33,002 nt of DNA from Bacteroidales bacterium (GCA_014860665.1 JACZJI010000016.1:1-33002); one strand, 5' to 3'; shown: positions 9,597-18,415, numbered from the stretch's first letter. A program made the numbers and translations. The notes: a model not told the origin generated them from the sequence alone.

Positions 9597-10237
9597 ATTT
9601 TTCTTTTATGAAACAGAGGATAATTAAACTTATCAGAAAAGTGTTTTTCAAAATAAAGAATCGGCATCAGCATAGAAATAATACCAACCAGGGAACCGAA
9701 CTCTACATCAACCAAAAAATGCTGGGAAAGATAGATCCTAGAAAAACCAATTAAATAAGCGAGCACCAGCCATAAAACCTTCAGCCAGTTTTTTTTGCTC
9801 AAAAAAATCAAAATGATAAAATAACTAAATGCACTGGCTGTATGCCCTGACGGAAAACTGTCATAAAAATGTACTACAACGCCTGGAACCAGGTACAACT
9901 GGTGAATATGCTGAAAATAAGCTGCAGGTCTCATGACTCCTGGAAAAACCAAATGCTTCAGGCTCTGAACAAAAATCGTAGTAATTAAAGTTCCTGATAA
10001 AAATATCAAGCCATTACGGACATTCTTTAGTAAAAGAATGATCGCCAGAAATAATACTCCCCAGGCTCCCAAAAAAGTCATAAACCGGAAAAACCAATTA
10101 AAAAAGACCGAGTGATATTGATTGATGGTCAGATGAATTTCAGCTTTAGAAAATGAAAGTAAGATGATCCCGATGGCAAAAAATAACAGGAAATATAGGC
10201 TGAACACCAGTTTATTCTGTTGAAAGAATGTTCTCAT
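9593..10237 (-). CDS. PAP2-family membrane phosphatase
   Basis: 214 aa with about six hydrophobic segments. All three PAP2 phosphatase signatures are present: K94 x8 R103-P104 (KHLVFPGVMRP), FPSGH (128-132), and SR at 166-167 followed by H173 and D177 (SRIYLSQHFLVD). The family removes phosphate from lipids such as undecaprenyl diphosphate, phosphatidic acid or lipid A on the periplasmic side. As first gene of an operon with a polyprenyl-phosphate sugar synthase and an ArnT-like transferase, recycling of the carrier lipid or dephosphorylation of lipid A are the best guesses. The choice between these is inference. The ATG at 10237 follows an AT-rich leader of about 65 bases from a candidate promoter. 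Confidence 0.85.
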   Translation of the reverse strand: MRTFFQQNKLVFSLYFLLFFAIGIILLSFSKAEIHLTINQYHSVFFNWFFRFMTFLGAWGVLFLAIILLLKNVRNGLIFLSGTLITTIFVQSLKHLVFPGVMRPAAYFQHIHQLYLVPGVVVHFYDSFPSGHTASAFSYFIILIFLSKKNWLKVLWLVLAYLIGFSRIYLSQHFLVDVEFGSLVGIISMLMPILYFEKHFSDKFNYPLFHKRKI

Positions 10238-10307
10238 AAATTAAAAATGATTCTGTAAAATTAAATTTAAAGTTTTACATACCTGTTTCTGTGACTTTTT
10301 ACCGGCC

Positions 10308-10315
10308 CAAAATTA
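10308..10315 (-). promoter_or_regulatory. Candidate -7 box for the PAP2-GT39-GT2 operon
   Basis: Reads TAATTTTG on the minus strand, matching the Bacteroidota -7 consensus TAnnTTTG. Predicted start of transcription is near 10303, leaving about 65 bases of leader before the PAP2 ATG. The -33 element is weak. Such boxes arise by chance in AT-rich DNA. Confidence 0.45.
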
Positions 10316-10510
10316 GGGTTTTTTAAGGACTTGAAAGACTAAATTAAAACTTAAGGTTTTCTAAAACGATGCGAATCTATTTTATCCCATTCACTGAAAT
10401 TTTAGTCACTTTATCAAAGAGAAATGCAAATTTAAGAATCTATAAAATAATGATATTTAGCTAAATAAAAATTTACACAAAAGAAATAACAATTTTTTAT
10501 AAAAAGATTC

Positions 10511-10542
10511 TTGCTTTCTGTGAAATTTTATCTCTATTTTTG
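10511..10542 (+). promoter_or_regulatory. Candidate promoter of the trp operon
   Basis: TTG at 10511-10513 and TATTTTTG at 10535-10542 are separated by 21 bases, fitting the Bacteroidota pattern (TTTG, about 19-21 bases, TAnnTTTG). Predicted transcription start is about 10546-10550, essentially at the ATG of the Trp leader peptide. Apart from these motifs and the divergent box at 10308-10315, the 310-base gap 10238-10549 is AT-rich with nothing else recognised. Confidence 0.6.
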
Positions 10543-10549
10543 TACCACT

Positions 10550-10603
10550 ATGAAAATGAACAGAAATACAAATTGGTGGTGGCAGCTTTTCGTCCGAAAC
10601 TGA
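10550..10603 (+). CDS. trpL: trp operon leader peptide (17 aa, three tandem Trp)
   Basis: A 17-codon reading frame, MKMNRNTNWWWQLFVRN, with three consecutive TGG codons at 10574-10582. It starts a few bases after the predicted transcription start and ends 32 bases before an intrinsic terminator that precedes trpE. Three tandem Trp codons in 17, directly upstream of the trp genes and a terminator, are the hallmark of attenuation. When charged tRNA-Trp is scarce the ribosome would stall on the TGG run and prevent terminator folding; when it is plentiful the ribosome reaches the stop codon. Either ATG (10550 or 10556) could be the start. No Shine-Dalgarno sequence is possible in so short a 5' end. 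Too short for usual gene callers. Confidence 0.9.
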   Translation: MKMNRNTNWWWQLFVRN

Positions 10604-10660
10604 CGTGAAGTAGAACTGCTGTATAATTTATAATCAAGCGGCCTGTCGAATTCACGACAG
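10591..10660 (+). promoter_or_regulatory. Competing RNA pairings of the trp attenuator
   Basis: Hand-read complementarity. CGTC (10591-10594) can pair with GACG (10602-10605) across the leader stop codon. The segment 10600-10609 (CTGACGTGAA) can pair with 10651-10660 (TTCACGACAG), nine pairs with one A-A mismatch, which invades the loop and 3' arm of the terminator. A ribosome stalled at 10574-10582 would cover to about 10594 and leave 10600-10609 free for antitermination. A ribosome at the stop (10601-10603) would cover it and let the terminator form. Energies were not computed. Confidence 0.6.
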
Positions 10661-10673
10661 GCCGCTTTTTTTT
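10636..10673 (+). terminator. trp attenuator terminator
   Basis: Perfect 11-bp GC-rich stem, GCGGCCTGTCG (10638-10648) with CGACAGGCCGC (10655-10665), a six-base loop, two further A-U pairs at the base, and eight T from 10666. It sits between the leader peptide stop and the trpE ATG (10686), so it must be bypassed to express the operon. Confidence 0.93.
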
Positions 10674-10685
10674 AAACACAAAATC

Positions 10686-12092
10686 ATGAACAAAAAAACC
10701 ATTTTAGTTAAAACAAAAAAAATGCTGGCCGATACACTAACCCCTGTCGGATTGTATCTGAATTTAAGGGATCAGTTTTATCACGCATTTTTACTAGAAA
10801 GCTCTGATTATCATGGCAATGAAAACAAGTATTCATTCGTATGTCTTGATCCCTTGGCCTCTTTCAGCTTACAGAACAACCAAATTATTAAACAATACGG
10901 AAGTCATTCTGAAACTATAAAACTTAGTGCGAGAAAAGAATTGATGCCTCAGCTTCAGGAGTTTATCAATAGCTTTGAATTACAGCATGAAAACGAAATT
11001 CCCGCTGGAGCCAATGGCTTTTTCGGCTATACAGCTTATGATACGGTTGAATATTTCGACACACTGGAATTACATTCCAAGACTCCGGAAGACGAGCAAA
11101 TCCCACTGATGCAATACACGGCATTCCGTTTTGTGCTGCGATTTGATCATTTCAAAAACGAATTACTTGTTACCGAAAACCGGTTTCAGGGTGAAGATTC
11201 AAAAATGGAACAGATTGAAACGTTGCTGCATATCAACAAATTTCCCTCGTATGCTTTTCAGCTTACCGGAGAAGAGGAGTCCAACATAACCGGAGATCAG
11301 TATATGGAAATGGTTCGTCAGGGCATTTCACACTGCCGTCGCGGTGATGTTTTTCAGATCGTACTCTCCCGCAGGTTCTCACAAAGCTTTCAGGGAGATG
11401 AATTCAATGTTTACCGGGCTTTGCGTTCTGTAAATCCTTCTCCTTATTTGTTTTATTTCGATTACGGTAATTTCAAACTTTTTGGTTCCTCACCGGAGGC
11501 ACAGCTAAAAGTGACCAACGGAAAAGCTGTCATCAATCCCATTGCCGGAACATTCAAAAGAACAGGAAAAGATGAAGCCGACAAAGAGCTTGCAGAAAAA
11601 CTGGCTGCTGACCCAAAAGAGAATTCGGAGCACACGATGCTGGTTGACTTAGCCAGGAATGATTTAAGCAGAAATGGGAAAAATGTCGTGGTAAAAACTT
11701 TCAAAGAAATTCAGTATTACAGCCATGTGATTCATCTGGTTTCTGAGGTGGAAGCCACTTTGAATGAAAATTCAACACCACTTCAGGTTTATGCAGATAC
11801 ATTTCCTGCCGGAACTTTGTCGGGGGCGCCTAAATACAAAGCCATGGAACTGATAGACGGAATCGAAAACCGCAGCAGAGGATTTTATGGCGGCGCTATC
11901 GGGATTATTGGTTTTGATGGTTCTTTGAATCATGCTATCACGATCAGAAGCTTTATGAGCAAAAACAACAAGCTGCATTTCCAGGCAGGGGCCGGAATCG
12001 TGGTTTCTTCAATACCGGAAAGTGAATTGCAGGAGATCAACAACAAACTTGGGGCGTTAAAATCAGCCATCAAACTGGCAGAAACACTGTAA
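10686..12092 (+). CDS. trpE: Anthranilate synthase component I
   Basis: 468 aa, usual length. It converts chorismate plus ammonia (from TrpG) to anthranilate, the first committed step of tryptophan synthesis. The N-terminal domain carries LLES at 36-39, the motif that binds the feedback inhibitor tryptophan in characterised TrpE proteins. The C-terminal chorismate-binding domain has GDVFQIVLSRRFS and PAGTLSGAPKYKAMELI. First structural gene after the attenuator; the ATG lies 12 bases after the terminator T-run. It is followed by trpG after 10 bases, so the two subunits are translated side by side. Pabb-type alternatives are excluded by the operon context. Confidence 0.97.
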   Translation: MNKKTILVKTKKMLADTLTPVGLYLNLRDQFYHAFLLESSDYHGNENKYSFVCLDPLASFSLQNNQIIKQYGSHSETIKLSARKELMPQLQEFINSFELQHENEIPAGANGFFGYTAYDTVEYFDTLELHSKTPEDEQIPLMQYTAFRFVLRFDHFKNELLVTENRFQGEDSKMEQIETLLHINKFPSYAFQLTGEEESNITGDQYMEMVRQGISHCRRGDVFQIVLSRRFSQSFQGDEFNVYRALRSVNPSPYLFYFDYGNFKLFGSSPEAQLKVTNGKAVINPIAGTFKRTGKDEADKELAEKLAADPKENSEHTMLVDLARNDLSRNGKNVVVKTFKEIQYYSHVIHLVSEVEATLNENSTPLQVYADTFPAGTLSGAPKYKAMELIDGIENRSRGFYGGAIGIIGFDGSLNHAITIRSFMSKNNKLHFQAGAGIVVSSIPESELQEINNKLGALKSAIKLAETL

Positions 12093-12102
12093 AATTTTTA
12101 AA

Positions 12103-12675
12103 ATGAAAAAATTATTAGTCCTCGATAATTACGATTCGTTCACTTACAACCTGGTTCATTTCATCAGGGAACACGGCGGTTTTGAAATAGATGTAATCCG
12201 CAACGATCAGATTACGCCTGATGAAGTGGAAAAGTATGATCGAATTGTCCTGTCGCCTGGTCCGGGCTTGCCCGATGAAGCTGGCATCATGAAAGAAGTC
12301 ATTCGGCGATACGCACCGACAAAAAAGATTTTCGGTGTCTGCCTGGGAATGCAGGCCATGGCCGAAGTTTTTGGCGGTACGCTGCTCAACCTGCAGGATG
12401 TATTTCATGGTATGTCAACTCCAATTTATCGTGAACCGGTGGAAGACTTAGTGCTGAATGGTGTATCCACAGAATTCATGGGTGGCAGATATCACAGCTG
12501 GGTGGCAGATGAAAAAACTTTTCCGGAAGATCTGGTTATCACTTCCCGTGATGGGGACGGCAATATCATGTCTCTTCATCACAAGAGTTATCCTCTTTAC
12601 GGATTGCAGTTTCATCCGGAATCGATACTGACACCTGAAGGGAAAAACATGATTTATAACTTCTTAAATTTATAA
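12103..12675 (+). CDS. trpG: Anthranilate synthase component II (glutamine amidotransferase)
   Basis: 190 aa class I glutamine amidotransferase that releases ammonia from glutamine and passes it to TrpE. The catalytic triad is visible: Cys80 in GVCLGMQ, His171 and Glu173 in FHPES. LSPGPGLPDEAG (50-61) is the oxyanion strand region. It is a stand-alone subunit, not fused to TrpD as in enterobacteria. It lies 10 bases after trpE and 17 bases before trpD. It could also serve PabA in folate synthesis, as dual-use amidotransferases are known, but nothing here shows that. Confidence 0.96.
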   Translation: MKKLLVLDNYDSFTYNLVHFIREHGGFEIDVIRNDQITPDEVEKYDRIVLSPGPGLPDEAGIMKEVIRRYAPTKKIFGVCLGMQAMAEVFGGTLLNLQDVFHGMSTPIYREPVEDLVLNGVSTEFMGGRYHSWVADEKTFPEDLVITSRDGDGNIMSLHHKSYPLYGLQFHPESILTPEGKNMIYNFLNL

Positions 12676-12692
12676 CCGGAAATCCAATCCCC

Positions 12693-13685
12693 ATGAAAAA
12701 AATATTAAACCAATTATTTGACAACAAGCAGCTGACAGAGCAAGACGCCTATAATGTACTGACCGGCATTGGAAAAGGAAATTACAATGTTTCTCAAACA
12801 GCCGCCTTCCTGACCGTTTACCTGATGCGCCAGATTTCGGTGGATGAGTTGCGCGGGTTCAGAAATGCACTTTTGGATCTCTGCGTAAAAGTCGACCTCA
12901 ACGGCTATGACACCATAGATGTCTGCGGAACCGGTGGCGATGGTAAAGATACTTTCAATATTTCCACTCTTTCCGCTTTCGTGGTGGCAGGGGCCGGATA
13001 CAAAGTCGCCAAACATGGGAACTACGGAGTTTCTTCTGCCTGTGGTTCTTCCAATGTAATGGAATATCTCGGTTACGTTTTCACCAGCGATGAATCTGTT
13101 TTGAAAAAGCAACTGGAAACAGCCGGTTTTTGTATGATGCATGCTCCCCTGTTCCATCCTGCGATGAAAAATGTAGGCCCCATCCGCCGCGAGCTTGGTG
13201 TAAAAACCTTCTTTAATATTCTGGGACCATTGGTAAATCCTTCATTCCCGAACCATCAGATGGTAGGTGTTTTTAACCTGGAAGTGGCACGTTTGTACAA
13301 TTATCTTTTTCAGGATGAGAAAGATTTTCAATTCAACATCATTCATAGCCTGGACGGCTATGATGAAATTTCCCTTACCGGGAATGTAAAGTCCTACGGT
13401 CCTCAGGGAGAGCAGCTGCTGCAACCTAAAAACTGGGGATTGAAAGCCGTCAAACCTGAATCCATCTTCGGCGGGAAGACTGTGGAAGAAGCAGCCAAAA
13501 CTTTTGTTTCTGTCCTGAAAAAAGAAGCTACTGAAGCCCAAACCAACGTGGTGCTGGCTAATTCAGCATCTGCCATTCACGTTTTTGAGCCGAAGAAAAA
13601 TCTGCAGGAATGCGTTGAGATTGCCAGAGCGTCTCTCCTTTCGGGAAAAGCTTATGAATCACTGAAAAAAGTCACTCAAAACTGA
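12693..13685 (+). CDS. trpD: Anthranilate phosphoribosyltransferase
   Basis: 330 aa, usual length. It transfers phosphoribosyl from PRPP to anthranilate, the second step of the branch. DVCGTGGDGKDTFNIST (77-93) is the PRPP-binding glycine-rich loop, and KHGNYGVSSACGSSN (107-121) is the second conserved family stretch contacting substrate. Two small helical N-terminal segments precede the nucleoside-phosphorylase-type fold. Co-oriented and tightly spaced with trpG and trpC (12 bases), with no internal terminator or obvious promoter, so it depends on the attenuated trp transcript. Confidence 0.96.
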   Translation: MKKILNQLFDNKQLTEQDAYNVLTGIGKGNYNVSQTAAFLTVYLMRQISVDELRGFRNALLDLCVKVDLNGYDTIDVCGTGGDGKDTFNISTLSAFVVAGAGYKVAKHGNYGVSSACGSSNVMEYLGYVFTSDESVLKKQLETAGFCMMHAPLFHPAMKNVGPIRRELGVKTFFNILGPLVNPSFPNHQMVGVFNLEVARLYNYLFQDEKDFQFNIIHSLDGYDEISLTGNVKSYGPQGEQLLQPKNWGLKAVKPESIFGGKTVEEAAKTFVSVLKKEATEAQTNVVLANSASAIHVFEPKKNLQECVEIARASLLSGKAYESLKKVTQN

Positions 13686-13697
13686 AAATAATTTGCC

Positions 13698-14501
13698 ATG
13701 ACCATATTAGAAGAAATAGTAGCCTATAAAAGGAAGGAAACAGAAGAAAGAAAACGTCTGTATCCTTTGGATCTGCTTAAAAAAAGCATTTACTATCATT
13801 CACCGAGTGTGTCTTTGAAACATTACCTGCTTCGGGAAGACAAGGTGGGCATCATCGCAGAATTCAAAAGAAAATCACCATCTAAAGGGCTTATTAACGA
13901 ACAGGCAGAAGTTGAGAAAACTTCCATCGGATACATGCAGGGAGGAGCCTCGGCATTATCAGTCCTGACAGACAATCGTTTCTTTGGCGGTTCAAGTAAA
14001 GATTTGGAAACCGCCCGGAAATTTAATTATTGCCCGGTGTTGCGTAAAGATTTTATCATAGATACATACCAGATTTATGAAGCAAAATCTATCGGCGCTG
14101 ATGCTATTTTGCTGATTGCCGGAATTCTTTCCAAAGAAGAAATTCATCAGTTCACTGCCCTGGCGCATGACTTAGGTATGGAAGTGTTACTGGAATTTTA
14201 TGATGAAACCGAGTTGGATCGTTACGATAGCAATACTGATCTTGTCGGAATCAACAACCGGAACCTGAAAAATTTCGAAGTAAATTTTGATCATGCCATA
14301 CAAATGGCCTCCAAACTTCCATCCGCAGCCGTCAAAGTTGCAGAAAGCGGGATTCAAAAACCGGAAGATATTTTGTTGTTAAGAAAATCTGGATTCAGCG
14401 GATTTTTAATAGGAGAACTGTTTATGCGGGAGCTGTATCCTGAAGCAGCCTGCCGGAAATTTATTCACGAAGTGGAAATTTTGTCGAAAAATCATTCATA
14501 A
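13698..14501 (+). CDS. trpC: Indole-3-glycerol phosphate synthase
   Basis: 267 aa TIM-barrel enzyme that closes the indole ring from carboxyphenylaminodeoxyribulose phosphate. IIAEFKRKSPSKG (52-64) is the phosphate- and substrate-binding signature, VLRKDFIIDTYQI carries the catalytic Lys region, and VGINNRNLKNFEV and VAESGI complete the barrel motifs. It is monofunctional, with TrpF encoded separately just downstream (2 bases between stop and start), unlike the fused TrpCF of enteric bacteria. Confidence 0.96.
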   Translation: MTILEEIVAYKRKETEERKRLYPLDLLKKSIYYHSPSVSLKHYLLREDKVGIIAEFKRKSPSKGLINEQAEVEKTSIGYMQGGASALSVLTDNRFFGGSSKDLETARKFNYCPVLRKDFIIDTYQIYEAKSIGADAILLIAGILSKEEIHQFTALAHDLGMEVLLEFYDETELDRYDSNTDLVGINNRNLKNFEVNFDHAIQMASKLPSAAVKVAESGIQKPEDILLLRKSGFSGFLIGELFMRELYPEAACRKFIHEVEILSKNHS

Positions 14502-14503
14502 AA

Positions 14504-15142
14504 ATGTCAGCAAAGGAACATAAACGGGAATTAAAATTCAAAGTCTGCGGCATGTGTGATGAACAAAATATTGCGCGGCTGGTGGAGCTGGAACCTGATT
14601 TTATAGGCTTTATTTTCCATGAATTGTCGCCACGTTTTTGTCTCAGATTACCGGAAGTAGTTATTCCTGAGAAAATTACAAAAGTTGGTGTATTTGTTAA
14701 CAAATCAATAGACTATATTCTATTGAGAAGCGATGAATTCGAATTGAATATGGTACAACTTCATGGCCAGGAATCCCCGGAATTCTGTAGTAAAATAGAA
14801 GGAAACGGACTTCCTGTAATCAAAGCTTTTAACATCACTCCGGATTTTGATTTTGGGAAACTGAAAGATTATGAATCTTCCTGTACGCTGTTTCTTTTTG
14901 ATGCAGCAGGAAAAAACGCCGGAGGTAATGGTACAGTTTTTAACTGGGATCTTTTACAGAATTACCATGGAGAGAAGCCTTTCCTCCTGAGTGGAGGCAT
15001 CACTCCTGCCCTGGCAAAAGAAATCAAAAACTTTTCCCATCCCTTGCTTTATGGAATTGACATCAACAGCGGTTTTGAAATCAAACCGGGAATAAAAAAT
15101 ATTGCAAAAATTAAAGCTTTTAAAAATGAATTATCAGCCTGA
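14504..15142 (+). CDS. trpF: Phosphoribosylanthranilate isomerase
   Basis: 212 aa TIM barrel catalysing the Amadori rearrangement of phosphoribosylanthranilate. KFKVCGM holds the general-base Cys15. [20 protein letters not shown] holds the general-acid Asp133; here the common GGTG...FDW reads GGNG...FNW, a mild deviation. LLSGGITP is the phosphate-binding strand. It starts 2 bases after trpC, and its last 17 bases overlap the start of trpB in another frame, suggesting coupled translation. Identity is clear from sequence and operon position. Confidence 0.94.
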   Translation: MSAKEHKRELKFKVCGMCDEQNIARLVELEPDFIGFIFHELSPRFCLRLPEVVIPEKITKVGVFVNKSIDYILLRSDEFELNMVQLHGQESPEFCSKIEGNGLPVIKAFNITPDFDFGKLKDYESSCTLFLFDAAGKNAGGNGTVFNWDLLQNYHGEKPFLLSGGITPALAKEIKNFSHPLLYGIDINSGFEIKPGIKNIAKIKAFKNELSA

Positions 15143-16319
15143 TACAAAAGGATTTTATGGGGATTTCGGCGGTGCTTTTATCCCGGAATTATTATATCCC
15201 AATGTTGAATTTCTCAGGAAACACTACCTTGAGATTATAGGTTCAGAAAGTTTCCAAAAGGAATTCAATAGTCTGTTGCAAGACTTTGCCGGTCGCCCGA
15301 CTCCTTTATATTTTGCCAAAAGATTATCGGAAAAATACAACACAAATGTTTTTCTGAAAAGAGAAGATCTGAATCATACGGGAGCACACAAAATCAACAA
15401 CACCATAGGTCAGATTTTGCTGGCACAACGTCTGGGTAAAAAAAGGATTATCGCTGAAACCGGTGCTGGACAGCACGGAGTTGCGACTGCAACAGTTACC
15501 GCTTTGATGGGGCTTCAATGTGTGGTTTACATGGGCAAAGTCGACATGGAGCGGCAAGCTCCCAACGTGGCACGCATGCAAATGCTGGGTGCCGAAGTAC
15601 GTCCCGCCTTATCCGGAAGCCAGACGCTGAAAGATGCTACCAACGAAGCCATCCGCGATTGGATCAATCATCCGGAGGACACTTATTATTTGATTGGTTC
15701 CGTAGTCGGGCCTCATCCCTATCCTGATATGGTAGCACGATTTCAGTCAGTCATCAGCGAAGAAATGAAACAGCAGCTACAAGAGAAAACCGGCAGAGAT
15801 TATCCCGATAAGATCATAGCTTGTGTGGGAGGTGGAAGCAATGCTGCCGGAGCTTTTTATCATTATCTCGACAATAAAAAGGTAGAACTCATTGCGGTGG
15901 AAGCTGAAGGATTAGGTTTAAAAAGCGGTCATACTGCTGCCACCACTCAAACCGGAAGTGAAGGAATTATCCATGGGAGCAGGACTTTACTCATGCAAAA
16001 CGAAGAAGGACAGATTACCGAACCCTATTCCATTTCAGCAGGATTAGATTATCCCGGAATCGGTCCATTGCATGCTCATTTATTTAAGAGCGGCCGGGGA
16101 CGTTTTATGGGAGCAACTGATCAGGAAGCCTTAAATGCTGCTTACGAGCTGACACGTCTCGAAGGAATTATACCAGCACTGGAATCAGCTCATGCCTTAG
16201 CAGCATTGGGTAAGATCGAACTAACAAAAGATGAAAATGTGGTAGTGAATTTGTCGGGACGGGGAGATAAGGATTTACAAGCTTACATCAAGAACCTTAG
16301 TGATTTTGAAAAAGATTAA
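15126..16319 (+). CDS. trpB: Tryptophan synthase beta chain
   Basis: 397 aa from this start, the normal length. PLP enzyme joining indole and serine. HTGAHKINN contains the Schiff-base Lys89, [10 protein letters not shown] (111-120) the catalytic loop, and [10 protein letters not shown] the PLP phosphate-binding glycine stretch. The start [16 protein letters not shown] is chosen because homologues begin here; an in-frame ATG at 15102 would add eight residues lying deeper inside trpF. It overlaps trpF by 17 bases. Partner TrpA follows after 21 bases. Standard TrpB1-type features are seen. Confidence 0.95.
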   Translation: MNYQPDTKGFYGDFGGAFIPELLYPNVEFLRKHYLEIIGSESFQKEFNSLLQDFAGRPTPLYFAKRLSEKYNTNVFLKREDLNHTGAHKINNTIGQILLAQRLGKKRIIAETGAGQHGVATATVTALMGLQCVVYMGKVDMERQAPNVARMQMLGAEVRPALSGSQTLKDATNEAIRDWINHPEDTYYLIGSVVGPHPYPDMVARFQSVISEEMKQQLQEKTGRDYPDKIIACVGGGSNAAGAFYHYLDNKKVELIAVEAEGLGLKSGHTAATTQTGSEGIIHGSRTLLMQNEEGQITEPYSISAGLDYPGIGPLHAHLFKSGRGRFMGATDQEALNAAYELTRLEGIIPALESAHALAALGKIELTKDENVVVNLSGRGDKDLQAYIKNLSDFEKD

Positions 16320-16340
16320 CAACCTGAAAGACTGACTAAA

Positions 16341-17108
16341 ATGAACAGAATAGAAAACTTATTTCAGAATAAAAAGAATATCCTGAATATCTATCTCACT
16401 GCAGGTTATCCAAAACTGAACGATACAGTTGAGATTGTTAAAGAACTGGAAAATGCAGGTGTGGATATGGTCGAAATCGGGATGCCTTTTTCCGATCCTC
16501 TGGCTGATGGTCCCGTCATCCAACACAGCAGCACAGTAGCTCTTAAAAATTGCATGACATTGAACCTCATTTTTTCACAAATACAAGAAATCCGGAAATC
16601 GTCAGATATTCCCATTATTATGATGGGATATTTTAATCAGCTGATGCAGTATGGGGAAGAAGCTTTTTTTGAAAAAGCTGCTCATTGCGGAGTGGATGGA
16701 TTGATTATTCCCGATTTACCTGTGGAAATTTATTCAGAAACCTACAATGATAAAGTGAAAAAATTAGGTTTAGATATGATCTTCCTCATCAGTCCTCAAA
16801 CGGAAAACGAACGTATCCGATTGCTGGATGAGGCAAGCAGTGGTTTTCTTTACGTTGTGTCATCTGCTTCAACAACAGGAAAAATCTCCAATATGGAACA
16901 GGAGAAATCCTATTTCGAACGTATTCAAAAAATGAAATTGAAGAATCCCCTGCTCATCGGATTCGGCATTTCAGACAAAAAAAGTTACGACACTGCTTGC
17001 AACTATGCATCGGGGGCAATTATAGGGAGTGCTTTCATCCGTGCACTTGAAAAAAACGGGAGCATCAAACAATCCGTTCATGAATTTATTAAAACCATAA
17101 GGCCATGA
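16341..17108 (+). CDS. trpA: Tryptophan synthase alpha chain
   Basis: 255 aa TIM barrel that splits indole-3-glycerol phosphate to indole for TrpB. The two catalytic acids are visible: Glu45 in DMVEIGMPFSDP and Asp56 in PLADGPVIQ (corresponding to Glu49 and Asp60 of the E. coli protein). The C-terminal IGFGISDKKS and GAIIGSAF are phosphate-binding elements. Its stop overlaps the following DAHP synthase ATG by 4 bases (ATGA), so the two are translationally coupled. Confidence 0.95.
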   Translation: MNRIENLFQNKKNILNIYLTAGYPKLNDTVEIVKELENAGVDMVEIGMPFSDPLADGPVIQHSSTVALKNCMTLNLIFSQIQEIRKSSDIPIIMMGYFNQLMQYGEEAFFEKAAHCGVDGLIIPDLPVEIYSETYNDKVKKLGLDMIFLISPQTENERIRLLDEASSGFLYVVSSASTTGKISNMEQEKSYFERIQKMKLKNPLLIGFGISDKKSYDTACNYASGAIIGSAFIRALEKNGSIKQSVHEFIKTIRP

Positions 17109-18115
17109 TTATTCAACTTAAAAAAGATATTACAGAACAGGAACGGGAAAATATTCTGGAGCAACTTCAACTGCTTGACATTACTCCTCAACCCGTTAAG
17201 ACCAACTTTAAAGAGTATATAGTAGGTATCGTAAAAAAGGAATTTGACATTCGCCAGATCGGCAACATGAAGGGAATAGCTGATATACACCGCGTTTCCG
17301 ACAGTTATAAAATGGTCTCAAAAAAGTGGAAACTTCACAATACCATTATCGACCTGGGAGATGGTATCAAAATCGGAAATGATGAACTTGCTATTATGTC
17401 AGGGCCTTGCTCCATCGAAAGCGAAAAACAAATTGAAAGTGTGGTGGACCATCTGCTGAAAAACAATGTAAAAATCATGCGGGGTGGCGTTTTCAAACCC
17501 AGGAGCTCACCTTACTCATTTCGTGGAATGGGAATCGACGGATTAAAAATGTTTTACAAGCATTGTTCTGAAAACGGCATCAAAGTCATTTCTGAAGTAA
17601 TGCAGGTTTCGCAGGTGGAAGAAATGCTGGATTATGTTGACATCTTCCAGGTAGGAGCACGCAATTCCCAAAACTTTAATCTGCTGGATGTATTGGGTCA
17701 GGTAGACAAACCCGTAATGATCAAAAGAGGAATTTCCGGGACTATCGACGAGCTTTTATATTCGGCAGAATACGTCTTTTCCAATGGCAATGAAAAAATC
17801 CTGCTATGTGAGCGCGGCATCCGGACTTTTGAACGGGCGGCTCGTAACACTTTGGATTTAAGCGCAGTTCCGATTCTTAAAGACAAAACCCATTTACCTG
17901 TAATTGTAGATCCATCTCACGGAGTCGGTATCAGAAAGTTCGTTCCAACCATGGCTTTAGCCGGAGTCATGAGCGGCGCTGACGGAGTAATTATGGAAAT
18001 TCACGAAACTCCGGAAAAGGCCTTTTCCGACGGCCAACAGAGTTTGTATTATCAGCAAGCTGAAAAACTTTATAAAGAGCTACGACAGACGAAAGAATTG
18101 GTCAATAGCTTTTAG
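17105..18115 (+). CDS. aroF: DAHP synthase with N-terminal ferredoxin-like regulatory domain
   Basis: 336 aa 3-deoxy-D-arabino-heptulosonate-7-phosphate synthase, the first enzyme of the shikimate pathway, of the type I-beta group. Residues 1-70 form an extra ferredoxin-like domain, which in the Thermotoga-type enzymes binds feedback inhibitors. The barrel has MSGPCSIES (98-106), GGVFKPRSSPYSFRGMG (127-143), IKRGIS, and VIVDPSHGVG. It overlaps trpA by 4 bases and is the last gene before a terminator, so it answers to the Trp attenuator. It is clearly different from the second DAHP synthase at 29685, which has a C-terminal chorismate mutase instead. Which amino acid inhibits it cannot be read from sequence. 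Confidence 0.92.
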   Translation: MIIQLKKDITEQERENILEQLQLLDITPQPVKTNFKEYIVGIVKKEFDIRQIGNMKGIADIHRVSDSYKMVSKKWKLHNTIIDLGDGIKIGNDELAIMSGPCSIESEKQIESVVDHLLKNNVKIMRGGVFKPRSSPYSFRGMGIDGLKMFYKHCSENGIKVISEVMQVSQVEEMLDYVDIFQVGARNSQNFNLLDVLGQVDKPVMIKRGISGTIDELLYSAEYVFSNGNEKILLCERGIRTFERAARNTLDLSAVPILKDKTHLPVIVDPSHGVGIRKFVPTMALAGVMSGADGVIMEIHETPEKAFSDGQQSLYYQQAEKLYKELRQTKELVNSF

Positions 18116-18150
18116 CCAGAAGACTGACAAGTCCTTAATTAATAGATGAT

Positions 18151-18189
18151 CAAAAGAGAAACGTTTTAAAAATGTTTCTCTTTTGTGTT
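18151..18189 (+). terminator. Terminator of the trp operon
   Basis: Perfect 12-bp stem (18151-18162 with 18174-18185) followed by a T-containing tail; A/T-rich arms with GAGAAAC/GTTTCTC in the middle. It lies 36 bases after the DAHP synthase stop. Confidence 0.78.
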
Positions 18190-18213
18190 AATAACCATAT
18201 ATTTATCGGTAAA

Positions 18214-18228
18214 GAATTTGACAAATTC
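18214..18228. repeat. 15-base palindrome GAATTTGACAAATTC upstream of amtB
   Basis: Seven-base arms around a single A. It has no T-run and is far (about 255 bases) from the amtB promoter box, so it could be a protein-binding site for something unrecognised or chance in AT-rich DNA. Confidence 0.3.
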
Positions 18229-18415
18229 CTTCCTAAAATAAAATCAAACTCCGGAAAATATTTAACAGGCCTTTTTATTAAGGTCAAAATTATATTGTGA
18301 TTTTATCGTGCTTGAATAATTCTGTATCCGCTATATTTTCATTTTCACTTTTACATCTGATACATAGTTATCTAAATAAGATTTTTTTCAATACGATGGT
18401 CCCATTCTATGTATA

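Noticed and set aside
10574..10643. Alternative pairing of 10581-10588 (GGCAGCTT) with the 5' arm of the trp terminator (10636-10643)
   Set aside because: Seven of eight pairs, but it involves the Trp codons themselves, which a stalled ribosome would cover; it would oppose the expected regulatory direction, so it is not proposed as the antiterminator.
12714..13157. Open frame of 147 codons on the - strand, opposite trpD
   Set aside because: Antisense to the conserved PRPP-binding region of trpD; no domain recognised.
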